Of a stretch of DNA of 64,000 nt, positions 42,071-50,217 are shown one piece after another. Under the pieces are notes generated by a model. It was not told where the DNA came from. It searched no databases and saw nothing but the letters and a program-made list of their open reading frames with translations. The first letter of the stretch is position 1, and each line of letters starts with the position of its first letter. The position numbers were made by a program, and so were the translations under genes. Source of the DNA: Bacillota bacterium (GTDB lineage: Bacteria > Bacillota > Clostridia > Christensenellales > SZUA-584); NCBI GenBank assembly GCA_023391105.1, contig JAEWBO010000005.1, forward strand, positions 71,255 through 135,254, in the 5' to 3' direction.

Positions 42071-43405
42071 ATGGATACACAGGTGGTTCTGGATACCCTA
42101 TGGGTACTTTTGGCCGGCATGCTGGTTTTCTTCATGAATCTTGGTTTTGGTATGGTGGAGAGCGGTTTTGCCAGGTCGAAAAACACAGTCAACATTCTGT
42201 CTAAGAATTTCATCGTTTTTGCGGTCTCATCACTGGGTTTTTTGGTTCTGGGATGGGGGCTGATGTTCGGCGACGGTAACGGCTTTATCGGACTGAACGG
42301 GCTTTTTATGGCCAGTGGTGCAGATAATTCGCCTGCGGTGGGAGACGCCTATCAGGGTGTTTATTCGGCTATTTCATGGTCGGGTGTTCCCTTCTGGGCA
42401 AAATTCTTCTTCCAGCTTGTGTTCTGCGGAACGGCGGCCACCATCGTGTCGGGCGCTGTGGCGGAACGCATCAAGTACATTTCGTTTATCGTTTTCTCAC
42501 TGGTGCTCACAATGGTGATTTACCCCATCGTCGGACACTGGATTTGGGGCGGCGGCTGGCTGCAAAGCCTTGGCTTTCAGGATTTTGCCGGTTCAACAGT
42601 GGTTCACTCGGTCGGCGGCTGGGCGGCTCTCGCGGGCGTGATTGTCTTAGGGCCGCGCTTTGGCAAATATGGCGCGGACGGTAAAATCCATCCCATTCCG
42701 GGCCATAATATGCCCATCGCGACAATCGGTCTGTTTGTGCTTTGGCTCGGCTGGTTCGGGTTTAACCCGGGTTCCACAATGGCGGCAAATCCCGAATCCA
42801 TTTCGCATATACTGGTGACAACAAACACATCCGCTATCGTGGCTGTGCTCACTTCCACGGCGGCGTCATGGATACTCATAGGCAAGCCGGATCTGGGCAT
42901 GACGATCAACGGCTGTCTCGCGGGTCTCGTCGCTATCACAGCGGGCTGCGCATATGTGAGCGTACCAAGTGCCATGATCATCGGCGCGGTTGCGGGCGTG
43001 TTGGTTGTTATCGCGGTACGCATTTTCGATCGCATCAAGATTGATGATCCCGTGGGCGCAACGGCTGTTCATCTTTTCTGCGGTGTATTGGGCACATTAA
43101 TGGTGGGTCTGTTTGCTCAGAGCCAGTTTAACGGCGGCGCGGACGGCCTGTTCTTTGGCGGCGGCTGGAATCTGCTGGGCGTTCAGGCGCTGGGCGTGCT
43201 GGCGGTGGCGGGCTTTGTATTCGTGGCGGCCCTCATTGTGTGGCTGCTCATCAAGGCGACAATCGGCATGCGCGTATCTCTTAAGGAAGAGATCGAAGGT
43301 CTTGATATCGGGGAGCACGGAAACCAGGCTTATCCTGAATTCGTGATCCGCCGTCCTTCGATGATATCGGATATGCCCATTCATGTGGATACAAAGAAAA
43401 AGTAG
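42071..43405 (+). CDS. amtB: Ammonium transporter
   Basis: 444 residues, 11 helices, GGAGG before ATG 42071. AmtB/Rh family: the pore is recognisable in FGMVESGFARSKN, the periplasmic gate and FVLWLGWFGFNPGS, and the twin-His region in DFAGSTVVHSVGGW and GATAVHLFCGVLG. It takes up ammonium. The gene is followed at 27 bases by a PII protein, which closes the channel when nitrogen is plentiful. Confidence 0.97.
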   Translation: MDTQVVLDTLWVLLAGMLVFFMNLGFGMVESGFARSKNTVNILSKNFIVFAVSSLGFLVLGWGLMFGDGNGFIGLNGLFMASGADNSPAVGDAYQGVYSAISWSGVPFWAKFFFQLVFCGTAATIVSGAVAERIKYISFIVFSLVLTMVIYPIVGHWIWGGGWLQSLGFQDFAGSTVVHSVGGWAALAGVIVLGPRFGKYGADGKIHPIPGHNMPIATIGLFVLWLGWFGFNPGSTMAANPESISHILVTTNTSAIVAVLTSTAASWILIGKPDLGMTINGCLAGLVAITAGCAYVSVPSAMIIGAVAGVLVVIAVRIFDRIKIDDPVGATAVHLFCGVLGTLMVGLFAQSQFNGGADGLFFGGGWNLLGVQALGVLAVAGFVFVAALIVWLLIKATIGMRVSLKEEIEGLDIGEHGNQAYPEFVIRRPSMISDMPIHVDTKKK

Positions 43406-43432
43406 TATAATTGAATTAAGGAGGTGGCTTTC

Positions 43433-43774
43433 GTGAAACACGTAAAAGCGGTGATAAGACCGGAAATGCTGGAAAACGTACGCGCAGCGCTTGAAAAAGC
43501 GGGCTGCTGCAACGGTGTGACCATCAGCGAAGTGATGGGGCAAGGAAAGCAAAAGGGTGTCGTACAGGTATGGCGCGGCGAAAAATTCCATCTGGATCTG
43601 CTGCCTAAGGTGATGATGGATATGGTCGTTAAGGACGAAGATGTGCCCACCATAAAGAAAGTGATCATTGAAACGGCGTCTAAAGGCGAATGCGGCGACG
43701 GCAAGATATTCATTTACGATGTGGCTGAGATCGTGCGCATCCGTACAGGCGAAGAGGGCGAAGACGCACTGTAA
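43433..43774 (+). CDS. Nitrogen regulatory protein PII (GlnK-type)
   Basis: 113 residues. GTG at 43433, 8 bases after AAGGAGG; an in-frame GTG at 43424 abuts the site and is excluded. PII fold with T-loop GQGKQKGVVQVWRGEKFHLDLLPK in two parts, and GDGKIFIYDV. The Tyr51 position of enteric GlnK/GlnB is Phe (RGEKF), so uridylylation is not expected. It should bind ATP/ADP and 2-oxoglutarate and control AmtB directly. Confidence 0.95.
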   Translation: MKHVKAVIRPEMLENVRAALEKAGCCNGVTISEVMGQGKQKGVVQVWRGEKFHLDLLPKVMMDMVVKDEDVPTIKKVIIETASKGECGDGKIFIYDVAEIVRIRTGEEGEDAL

Positions 43775-43787
43775 CACATACAAAAAG

Positions 43788-43826
43788 CGGGACGTCAGAG
43801 CTTGATGCTTTGGCGCCCTTTTTTTG
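43788..43826 (+). terminator. Terminator of amtB-PII operon
   Basis: Interrupted hairpin GGG..GTCA.AGC / GCT.TGGC..CCC, followed by a seven-T tail. Confidence 0.75.
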
Positions 43827-43874
43827 GGTTAACGCTGGTTTTTGGCGGCATATTTGCACGAATTATCGGATTTC

Positions 43875-43903
43875 TTGACGAAAACCACACTCTGTTATAG
43901 TAT
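43875..43903 (+). promoter_or_regulatory. Promoter of the pseudouridine synthase gene
   Basis: TTGACG (43875-43880), 17-base spacer, TAGTAT (43898-43903), 35 bases before ATG 43938. Confidence 0.6.
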
Positions 43904-43937
43904 GAAATCTGTCGTAAAATTCATCAAGGAGCGGTAT

Positions 43938-44891
43938 ATGGTTTCGTTCACAGTCACAAAACAGCAGGAAGGCCAAGAGCTTAATAATCTGCTGGCGGAT
44001 ATTTATCCGGATTTTTCAAAAAAAGCAATGCAGACAGCCTTTAAAAAGCGTTTCATTACGATTAACGGGCAGGACGCCGTTGGCCGCGATGCTGTTAATG
44101 AAGGCGATGTCGTCAATCTTTATATACCGGGAGATGTTCTGGGGCTGGATTTGATGCCGACGATCGTGTATCAGGATGAAAACATCATCATCGTGGATAA
44201 ACCGGCGGGGCTGATGTCAAGATCTGATTCGGAAGAAGTGAATGCCGTGGATATGGTTGAATACTATATGAAAAAACGCGGCGAATACAATCTTGATGCA
44301 TTGATGGTTCCTTATCTTTTGTATTCGCTTGATGAGTATGTCAGCGGCCTTTTGGTGATGGCCAAGCATGAAGATGCGTATTTGTTTTTGGCCGAGGCGT
44401 TAAACCAGCGCCGCATCACGCGCTATTACTACTGTGCGGTGCAGGGGCAGGCGAAAGATAGCGAAGAGCTGATGGGCTATCTTGTGCGGGAAAAGAATTC
44501 GAAGCGTGTGCAGATACTCAGCAAGTTTAAAAAGGACTCAAAGCCCATCGTGACGCGTTACCAGAAGCTCGCCGGAGGCGATACGATATCACTGATTAAT
44601 GCAAGGCCGCTAACCAACACGCTGCATCAGGTGAGGGCGCACCTTGCTTATGGCGGCTTGCCTGTGCTGGGAGACGATGTGTATGGCAATGCACGCTTCA
44701 GCAAGAAAAACGGCGCGGAATATATTTGCTTATGGCTGAAATCCCTCTTGTTCGAGGTGGGCACAGGCCACAGCTACGCCTACTTAAACGGCTTGCGCTT
44801 TGAATCAAGCAAGCAAAGCTTTCCGAGATGTGTCTATGAGCAGGGGCTTATGGACGGCATTGAGGAAGAGTCACATAAAGATAAGGGATGA
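43938..44891 (+). CDS. Divergent RluA-type pseudouridine synthase
   Basis: 317 residues. AAGGAG (43926-43931) sets ATG 43938; the open frame upstream overlaps the promoter. Domain order: S4-like N-terminus (about 1-70), then the catalytic domain. The usual HRLDxxTSG is YSLDEYVSG: the catalytic Asp is kept but His, Arg and Thr are changed. NTLHQVRAHLAY is the second conserved motif. Target RNA unknown; reduced or altered specificity is possible. Confidence 0.85.
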   Translation: MVSFTVTKQQEGQELNNLLADIYPDFSKKAMQTAFKKRFITINGQDAVGRDAVNEGDVVNLYIPGDVLGLDLMPTIVYQDENIIIVDKPAGLMSRSDSEEVNAVDMVEYYMKKRGEYNLDALMVPYLLYSLDEYVSGLLVMAKHEDAYLFLAEALNQRRITRYYYCAVQGQAKDSEELMGYLVREKNSKRVQILSKFKKDSKPIVTRYQKLAGGDTISLINARPLTNTLHQVRAHLAYGGLPVLGDDVYGNARFSKKNGAEYICLWLKSLLFEVGTGHSYAYLNGLRFESSKQSFPRCVYEQGLMDGIEEESHKDKG

Positions 44892-44900
44892 GCAAGCGCC

Positions 44901-44922
44901 TCTCCCTTCAGACTGCTACACG
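44901..44922 (-). repeat. Partial copy of the CTCCCTC/GAGGGAG repeat
   Basis: TCTCCCTTCAGACTGCTACA is close to the reverse complement of the 3' half of the repeat at 24163-24207. The hairpin half is missing. Confidence 0.45.
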
Positions 44923-45019
44923 TCCGCTCGATTGACAATCGCCAACGAATAGCTTTCTTCATACACTGTCTAAAATGTTTGATAAACCCACACAACGTCG
45001 AATGTAAAATAGTATGGAA

Positions 45020-45493
45020 CTATGGGCATATGATGACAGGTGTGCCTATACCGGCGTAATTCCAAAGCTTTTTGATGTCGGTATCACGCAGGGCGACGCA
45101 GCCCGCTGTGTTGTCGGCAAGAATACCGCCGTTTTGAATGCCGCCGCCGTGTATGCCGATCTGTCCGCCCAAGGGTGTGTCCCATGGCGGGCGAAGGCCG
45201 TTTGCATGCGCGTAGTGAATGGCTTTTAATTGAGCCAAAGTGATGATGCCCTGCTCATAGACAGGCATCGCGTCATTAAGGGACGGATAATTAAGCCCTA
45301 AGAAAAGCGTATACTTAGACTGTTCGTTACGTGTGCACACGGCGTAGCAGCCTTCAGGCGTTTTACCGTCGCCCTCACGGGTTTTGGGCGCTTCGGGAGC
45401 AGGGCCAAGGCCAATATCGCAGGACAGTATGATTCTTTTACCGCTCATTAATTGGAGGCGGCGTTGCTTTTTAATGATATTTATAGTCACCAT
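45020..45493 (-). CDS. YkuD-type L,D-transpeptidase-like protein
   Basis: 157 residues. KTREGDGKTPEGCY and the active site IGIHGGG...GCVAL (HG-x14-xxGC, nucleophile Cys near 140) identify the L,D-transpeptidase catalytic domain. No signal peptide or membrane segment is visible, so extracellular cell-wall cross-linking is not certain; the start could be mis-set. ATG 45493 or 45499 are both possible. Confidence 0.8.
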   Translation of the reverse strand: MVTINIIKKQRRLQLMSGKRIILSCDIGLGPAPEAPKTREGDGKTPEGCYAVCTRNEQSKYTLFLGLNYPSLNDAMPVYEQGIITLAQLKAIHYAHANGLRPPWDTPLGGQIGIHGGGIQNGGILADNTAGCVALRDTDIKKLWNYAGIGTPVIICP

Positions 45494-45499
45494 GAACAA

Positions 45500-45925
45500 T
45501 TCAGCTTTCCTGAAAATTTAATGTTTTATGTTATTATCTTATTAAATTTTGTTGCTTTTTTAAATATTGAGCCATTATATTTCAAATTTTTACACTATTT
45601 TTGTCGAAATACTATACAATTATGATAATATGTGTGATATTATAACACTAGATCATGTGGAGGGTATGATACTATTAACTCTTCATTTCTACAAAGAAAT
45701 GCCCGTAAATAAAATATAAGGGTTATCTTGAATACCGAAGAGAATTGTTTTATGTCAGGCATCAGAGTAAACACTGGTTGCTTATTGCAGTTGCGTGACG
45801 GTGATATGTTGTGAAGCTGCGGCAATCGGTACAGCAAGGTTGCTCAAAAATCGTGAGGATGAGGAATTGTTGCTTTAGAATCGCCAGTCATTTAACGACA
45901 TTTAAGTCTATTGGGGGGTATAATT
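45500..45925. other. Non-coding gap, A/T-rich
   Basis: No convincing gene. The left half is very A/T-rich. A short unframed stretch near 45770-45876 ends in codons for A-I-G-T-A-R-L-L-K-N-R-E-D-E-E, which may be a gene scrap. The G-rich ribosome-binding site of the next gene is at the right end. Confidence 0.5.
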
Positions 45926-46192
45926 ATGGAACAGCTCGCGAGAGAGAAAACCGTGGGAGCGAAGGGCTGTACGGTTTTGGACCTTGAAAGGGTCATGATT
46001 CGTCATAAGTTTAAAGAAGAACAAAAGAAGCTCGAAGACATGGTGACAGCACGTTTTAGAAGCGGACATATCAATTTGGGTGCAGATTCTTGTATCTTAA
46101 AACAAAGTGTTTTATTGGATCAGCTCGTTGTGACTGAAATGGAGCTGGAAGAGGTATACGCAAGATATCATAAAGATCAGCTTTTAGACTGA
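45926..46192 (+). CDS. Spo0E-like small regulatory protein
   Basis: 88 residues; GGGGGG precedes ATG 45926 by 7 bases. The C-terminal part (ILKQSVLLDQLVVTEMELEEVY) resembles the helix pair of Spo0E aspartyl-phosphate phosphatases, whose SQxLD motif would be Q-S-V-L-L-D here. The N-terminal half is unlike typical members. Located 62 bases ahead of a PAS-PP2C phosphatase, so a signalling role is plausible. The family call is tentative. Confidence 0.5.
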   Translation: MEQLAREKTVGAKGCTVLDLERVMIRHKFKEEQKKLEDMVTARFRSGHINLGADSCILKQSVLLDQLVVTEMELEEVYARYHKDQLLD

Positions 46193-46254
46193 TCGCTATT
46201 ATTGTCCGCCATAGTGCGGATTATTTATTAATCTTGTTTCAGGGGTATATTGAT

Positions 46255-47343
46255 ATGCAAGATGTCGGGGCTTTTTGTTCAACCATATTCTCCGTTGCTG
46301 TGCTCGATGAAATTCCGGATATGGTACGTGTGATTGATGACGAAGGACGTATTCTTTATGCAAACAGTACGCTTAGAGAAAAGTTCGGTGATTGCGTCGG
46401 AAGCAGGTGCTTGAAAATGCCGGGTGCAACCAGCCGCTGCACCGATTGTGTGGCGCTTCGATGCATACATGACAGACGTCGGTACAACAACATCATTAAA
46501 GTACAGGGACGAATCTATTCTGTCAGTGCAGGACCCGTGGAATACCACGGCGGCGTTTATGCGCTGGAAATCTATTCGGATATTACCAAGGAACAAAATT
46601 TAAAAGAGAAGCTGATGGCGAACAATTCGCGCATGATGAAGGATCTGGAGATTGCGCGCAGTTTACAGCTATCCATATTGCGTCATACACTGCCCAGAAT
46701 AAAAGGATATCGCTTTGGTGCAGAGTTTTTGCCTTGTGAAGCGCTAGGCGGAGACATGTATGATTGCTTTCTTACGCGGGACGGACGTGTGATTATGTAT
46801 ATTGCGGATGTATCGGGACATGGCGTCATGCCCGCGATGCTCACCGTTTACCTGCGTCAGGAGATGTTCGCGCAGTGCAAGACACCCGGTGTCACACCCG
46901 CACAGGTGCTGCGCAACATTCAGGATTCGTTCGAAGAGCTCAATACCGAGGAGAGCATCTATATCACGGTGTTTGTCGTGGCGATGGACCCCGGAACCGG
47001 CGCGTTTGTGTGTGCCAATGCGGGTCACAGCGTGCCACCGCTCATTGCCGGAAACGGACAGCTTAAGGAAATACTGCTGCCCGGTACGCCCATTTGCCGC
47101 TGGATGGATAACGCCCGCCGCGACGAGTTTGCAGGGGTGCTCGAAAAGGGAGAAAGGCTTTTCCTTTATACCGATGGACTGGATGGCATACAAACCGAGC
47201 AGGCTTCACGGCAGAATTTGAGCGACATACTATTAAGCGAGCGGCTTCACGGCAAGCAGCTTTTGGACGAAATCAAAAAGAAGTTCACCCAGACGCGCGC
47301 GGACGACGTGACCATGCTGCTTTGCGAGAGGGACAAGCAATAA
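46255..47343 (+). CDS. PAS-PP2C (RsbU/SpoIIE-type) serine phosphatase
   Basis: 362 residues from ATG 46255 (AGGGG 9 bases upstream). N-terminal PAS domain (about 15-115) with cysteines 52, 62, 65 and 70, in a C-x9-C-x2-C-x4-C cluster that could hold metal or a redox centre. A linker helix (about 118-145) leads into a PP2C domain with GGDMYDCF, IADVSGHG and ADDVTMLL metal-binding aspartates. Such enzymes dephosphorylate anti-anti-sigma factors. The partner is not in this window. Confidence 0.9.
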   Translation: MQDVGAFCSTIFSVAVLDEIPDMVRVIDDEGRILYANSTLREKFGDCVGSRCLKMPGATSRCTDCVALRCIHDRRRYNNIIKVQGRIYSVSAGPVEYHGGVYALEIYSDITKEQNLKEKLMANNSRMMKDLEIARSLQLSILRHTLPRIKGYRFGAEFLPCEALGGDMYDCFLTRDGRVIMYIADVSGHGVMPAMLTVYLRQEMFAQCKTPGVTPAQVLRNIQDSFEELNTEESIYITVFVVAMDPGTGAFVCANAGHSVPPLIAGNGQLKEILLPGTPICRWMDNARRDEFAGVLEKGERLFLYTDGLDGIQTEQASRQNLSDILLSERLHGKQLLDEIKKKFTQTRADDVTMLLCERDKQ

Positions 47344-47389
47344 GAAAAGGGCTCTTGGCAGCAAGAGACAGATATTTTTGCTGCACCAT

Positions 47390-47566
47390 TTATTTATTTT
47401 CTTTTGCTACCACCTGAATAAACATCATATAATCAACTGTTCCGCCGACGATGTTTAACAGCACGTTGTTTTTCTATTTGTGAAGAAACACACGCTTTTC
47501 ATATAGCATTTGCATACCCATCATGGCGGTTGTCAACAGCTTGCATGAATTCCGTTTTTCATGCTT
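47390..47566 (-). pseudogene. Gene remnant with internal stop
   Basis: Minus strand frame reads HEKRNSCKLLTTAMMGMQ...VFLHK, then TAG (47474-47476), then NNVLLNIVGGTVDYMMF and a terminal TAA. The residue composition looks coding. No start and no ribosome-binding site. Family not recognised. It fills the 280-base gap between the phosphatase and alcohol dehydrogenase genes. Confidence 0.4.
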
Positions 47567-47584
47567 GATATTTGTGATCCAAAT

Positions 47585-47613
47585 AAAAAACGAGCCTCTC
47601 GGCCCGTTTTTTT
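47585..47613 (-). terminator. Terminator of the alcohol dehydrogenase gene
   Basis: Minus strand ACGGGCC-GAGA-GGCTCGT, one mismatch, then T-rich tail. A-rich flank on the other side makes it possibly bidirectional. Confidence 0.75.
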
Positions 47614-47623
47614 ATCGTCTCCT

Positions 47624-48799
47624 TTACAGCATCAAACGATAAATATTGGCCACATCGGTTTCATTAAGGGTCACAAAGCCGCCGATTGTGCCGCCGCGTC
47701 CGTCGCCGCAGCAAGCGGTATGCGCCATTTTTTCAATATCCTCTTCCTTGGCACCGAGCTCGGCGAAATTAGATGGCATACCGATGGATTTGAAGAACTG
47801 TTTTAACGCGGCGATGCCCGCTTTGGCTGTGACTTCAGGATTTGAAAAATCCATTTGGCAGCCCCATACGCGCACCGCAAGCTGCGCGAAACGGTTCACA
47901 TCGTGCTTCATATTGTACGTCATCCATGCGGGGAACACGACGGCCAGGCCTGCGCCGTGTGCGCAGTCGTAAATGGCGGAAAGCTCATGCTCGATATCGT
48001 GGCTTGCCCAGTCCTGACCGCGACCCACGCCGCATGAGTTGTTGTGCGCCATCATTCCCGCCCACATGATATTTGCTCTGGCCTGATAGTTATCCGGGTC
48101 TTCCATCACGCGGGGAGCTTCATGGATCATCGTGAGCAGCAGCGCTTCAATCATTCTGTCGGTGACCTCTACCTCCGTTGTGTTGGTAAAATAGCGCTCG
48201 AACAGATGCGCCATGATATCTGTGATGCCGCAGGCTGTCTGAAAAGGAGGAAGCGTTTGCGTCAACGCGGGGTTGAGTATCGAGAACACGGGTCTCAGCG
48301 CTTCGCCGCCGGCACCGCGCTTGAACATGCCGTTTTCCTGCGTGATAACAGTATCGGGGGAACCCTCGCTGCCCGCTGCCGCGATGGTGAGTATTGTGGC
48401 GACTGGCAAAGCCTTCGTCACAGGCTTGCCTTGATAAAAATCCCAGAAATCGCCGTCGTATACGGCGCCTGCCGCGATGGCCTTGGCAGAGTCAATCGCG
48501 CTGCCGCCGCCCACGGCGAGTACGAAATCGATGCTTTCCTTGCGGCATAGCTCAATGCCCTCGTAAACAAGCCCGCTGCGCGGATTCGGTCTGACGCCGC
48601 CGAGCTCTATGTATTGTATGCCTTCGCTTTCAAGCGACGCCTTGACCCGGCCCAACAGCCCGCTGCGAACCACGCTGCCGCCGCCATAATGAATCAGAAT
48701 CTTTTTGCCTCCGAAACGCTTCACATAAGCGCCGGCGTTGTTTTCTTCATCCTTGCCAAACACAAAATACGTTGGGCTATAAAAAGTAAAATTGTCCAT
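47624..48799 (-). CDS. Iron-containing alcohol dehydrogenase (BdhA/YqdH-like)
   Basis: 391 residues. ATG 48799 follows GGAGG; a further in-frame ATG upstream (48814) would contain that site. GGGSAIDSAKAIAAG is the NAD(P)-binding loop and the His/Asp metal site is in AHNNSCGVGRGQDWASHDIEHELSAIYDCAHG (positions 265-300, split). Resembles NADPH-dependent butanol dehydrogenases of Clostridia. It interconverts alcohols and aldehydes in fermentation. Confidence 0.93.
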   Translation of the reverse strand: MDNFTFYSPTYFVFGKDEENNAGAYVKRFGGKKILIHYGGGSVVRSGLLGRVKASLESEGIQYIELGGVRPNPRSGLVYEGIELCRKESIDFVLAVGGGSAIDSAKAIAAGAVYDGDFWDFYQGKPVTKALPVATILTIAAAGSEGSPDTVITQENGMFKRGAGGEALRPVFSILNPALTQTLPPFQTACGITDIMAHLFERYFTNTTEVEVTDRMIEALLLTMIHEAPRVMEDPDNYQARANIMWAGMMAHNNSCGVGRGQDWASHDIEHELSAIYDCAHGAGLAVVFPAWMTYNMKHDVNRFAQLAVRVWGCQMDFSNPEVTAKAGIAALKQFFKSIGMPSNFAELGAKEEDIEKMAHTACCGDGRGGTIGGFVTLNETDVANIYRLML

Positions 48800-48914
48800 A
48801 GACTCTTCCTCCATTATTCAAATCATTATATGATGCTTTCATCGTGATGAATAACTGATTATAACATACAAATTGAATAATTAAAAATACTGAGATAGAA
48901 AAAAGCAGCAATAA

Positions 48915-48933
48915 AAGGCTCGTTTTGAGCCTT
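48915..48933. terminator. AAGGCTC/GAGCCTT hairpin
   Basis: 7-bp perfect stem with a 5-base loop in the gap between adh and the alpha/beta hydrolase. It lacks a T-run, so it may be part of the repeat region. Confidence 0.4.
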
Positions 48934-48960
48934 GCAGAGTGTCGATAAACCCCTCCTTAT

Positions 48961-49079
48961 GTCATGCTGAGCAGCGTAGCGACGTAACTATGAAATGGAA
49001 TGCATCCCATGGCACAATGCTTTAAACATGGAATTCCAGTCCGCTTTGTAGTCGATCGCTTACGCTCCAACGGAATGAC
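48961..49079. repeat. Palindromic intergenic element, second member
   Basis: 119 bases. The right end, read on the minus strand, is GTCATTCCGTTGGAGCGTAAGCGAT..., matching the left end of the 13091 element at 23 of 26 bases. The left end GTCATGCTGAGCAGCGTAGCGACG is an imperfect inverted copy. The gap of about 350 bases here contains no gene. Confidence 0.65.
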
Positions 49080-49151
49080 ACAAGTATCTTTTTTGACAGC
49101 CTGAAATGCTTGTTATGAGCCTTGATGAAAAAGATCGAAGCATCGCTGCAG

Positions 49152-49967
49152 TTACGCCCCGGCAAAACGCGCCAATTCTCTGGTAAACTTCTCCCGTTCG
49201 TCAATGAACAGAAAGTGGCCGCTTTCCTTAAACGGCACGAGCACAGAATTTGGGATGCTGTCGTGCTGTGCCACAGACAGCGGCGGCCTAACGACTCTGT
49301 CGTGCATGCCTTGCATAATCAGCGTGGGCACCCGGATTTGTAAGAGATCGTCGAACAAGGCTTCTTCACCAAGCCAGGTCCTTGCGATTGCCGCGGTGGC
49401 CCAGCCCGAGGCCTCAAGCCCCAGCTGGAATATCCAATCCGAAAAGGCAGCAGTGACGGTCTTGTAAAATATCATATTGCCAAAATCTCTGAGCATTTGA
49501 GGCCGGTCGCTCAATGTCCCCTGTATGATATTGATGACATCCTGCTTGGGAAGGCCGTAAGGAAAGTAAGAACGTTGGACAAGGCTGGGCGCTGCTGCCG
49601 CAGCCAGCACGAGCTTGCTGACGCCGTAACCATTATGCCGCGTCATGTAACGCACGGCAATGCCGCCGCCTGTGGAATGCCCAAGAAGGGTGAAACGGCT
49701 TAATTTCATGGTGTCCACAACGCATCTCAGATCGTCCGAAAGCCGGTCGTAATCGTAGCCGTGCCAAGGCTTATCCGATTGCCCGAAGCCCCGATAATCG
49801 ATGCCGATGCAGCGAAAGCCCTTTCTTGGCAGCTGGTCAAACTGGTATTCAAACAGGCGATGATTGCCCGGCCAGCCGTGCACAAAGACTATGGTCTTGT
49901 CGCCTGATGGATTTAAGTCTTCGACGAATATTTTAACATCCAGCTCTACCCGTATGAAAAATCCCAT
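49152..49967 (-). CDS. Alpha/beta hydrolase
   Basis: 271 residues. HGWPG oxyanion region, GIDYRGFGQSD, nucleophile in GHSTGG, acid in GMHDRVV and His in ESGHFLF form the triad of the chloroperoxidase/arylesterase-like group. The cap domain lies between about 125 and 205. Cytoplasmic esterase or lactonase; substrate not known. Monocistronic. Confidence 0.9.
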   Translation of the reverse strand: MGFFIRVELDVKIFVEDLNPSGDKTIVFVHGWPGNHRLFEYQFDQLPRKGFRCIGIDYRGFGQSDKPWHGYDYDRLSDDLRCVVDTMKLSRFTLLGHSTGGGIAVRYMTRHNGYGVSKLVLAAAAAPSLVQRSYFPYGLPKQDVINIIQGTLSDRPQMLRDFGNMIFYKTVTAAFSDWIFQLGLEASGWATAAIARTWLGEEALFDDLLQIRVPTLIMQGMHDRVVRPPLSVAQHDSIPNSVLVPFKESGHFLFIDEREKFTRELARFAGA

Positions 49968-50217
49968 TGGGTTACCTCCAATTATGTATCTGAATTACAT
50001 TATTCTTATTGCCGGGGTTTCGTGATAGGTAAAAGAGCCATTCTGAATGCTCAATGGAAGAAACGGATTATAGAAGTAAAAGAATCGATTATATAAGCAC
50101 AATATAGACTCTTATAGTTAAATGAACTATTATTAGTTTTATAAAATGGCTATCATACTGCGACTGGGATTGAACCGCGATATAACATATCAGATAACAG
50201 ACAGGGGAAGTGATCAC

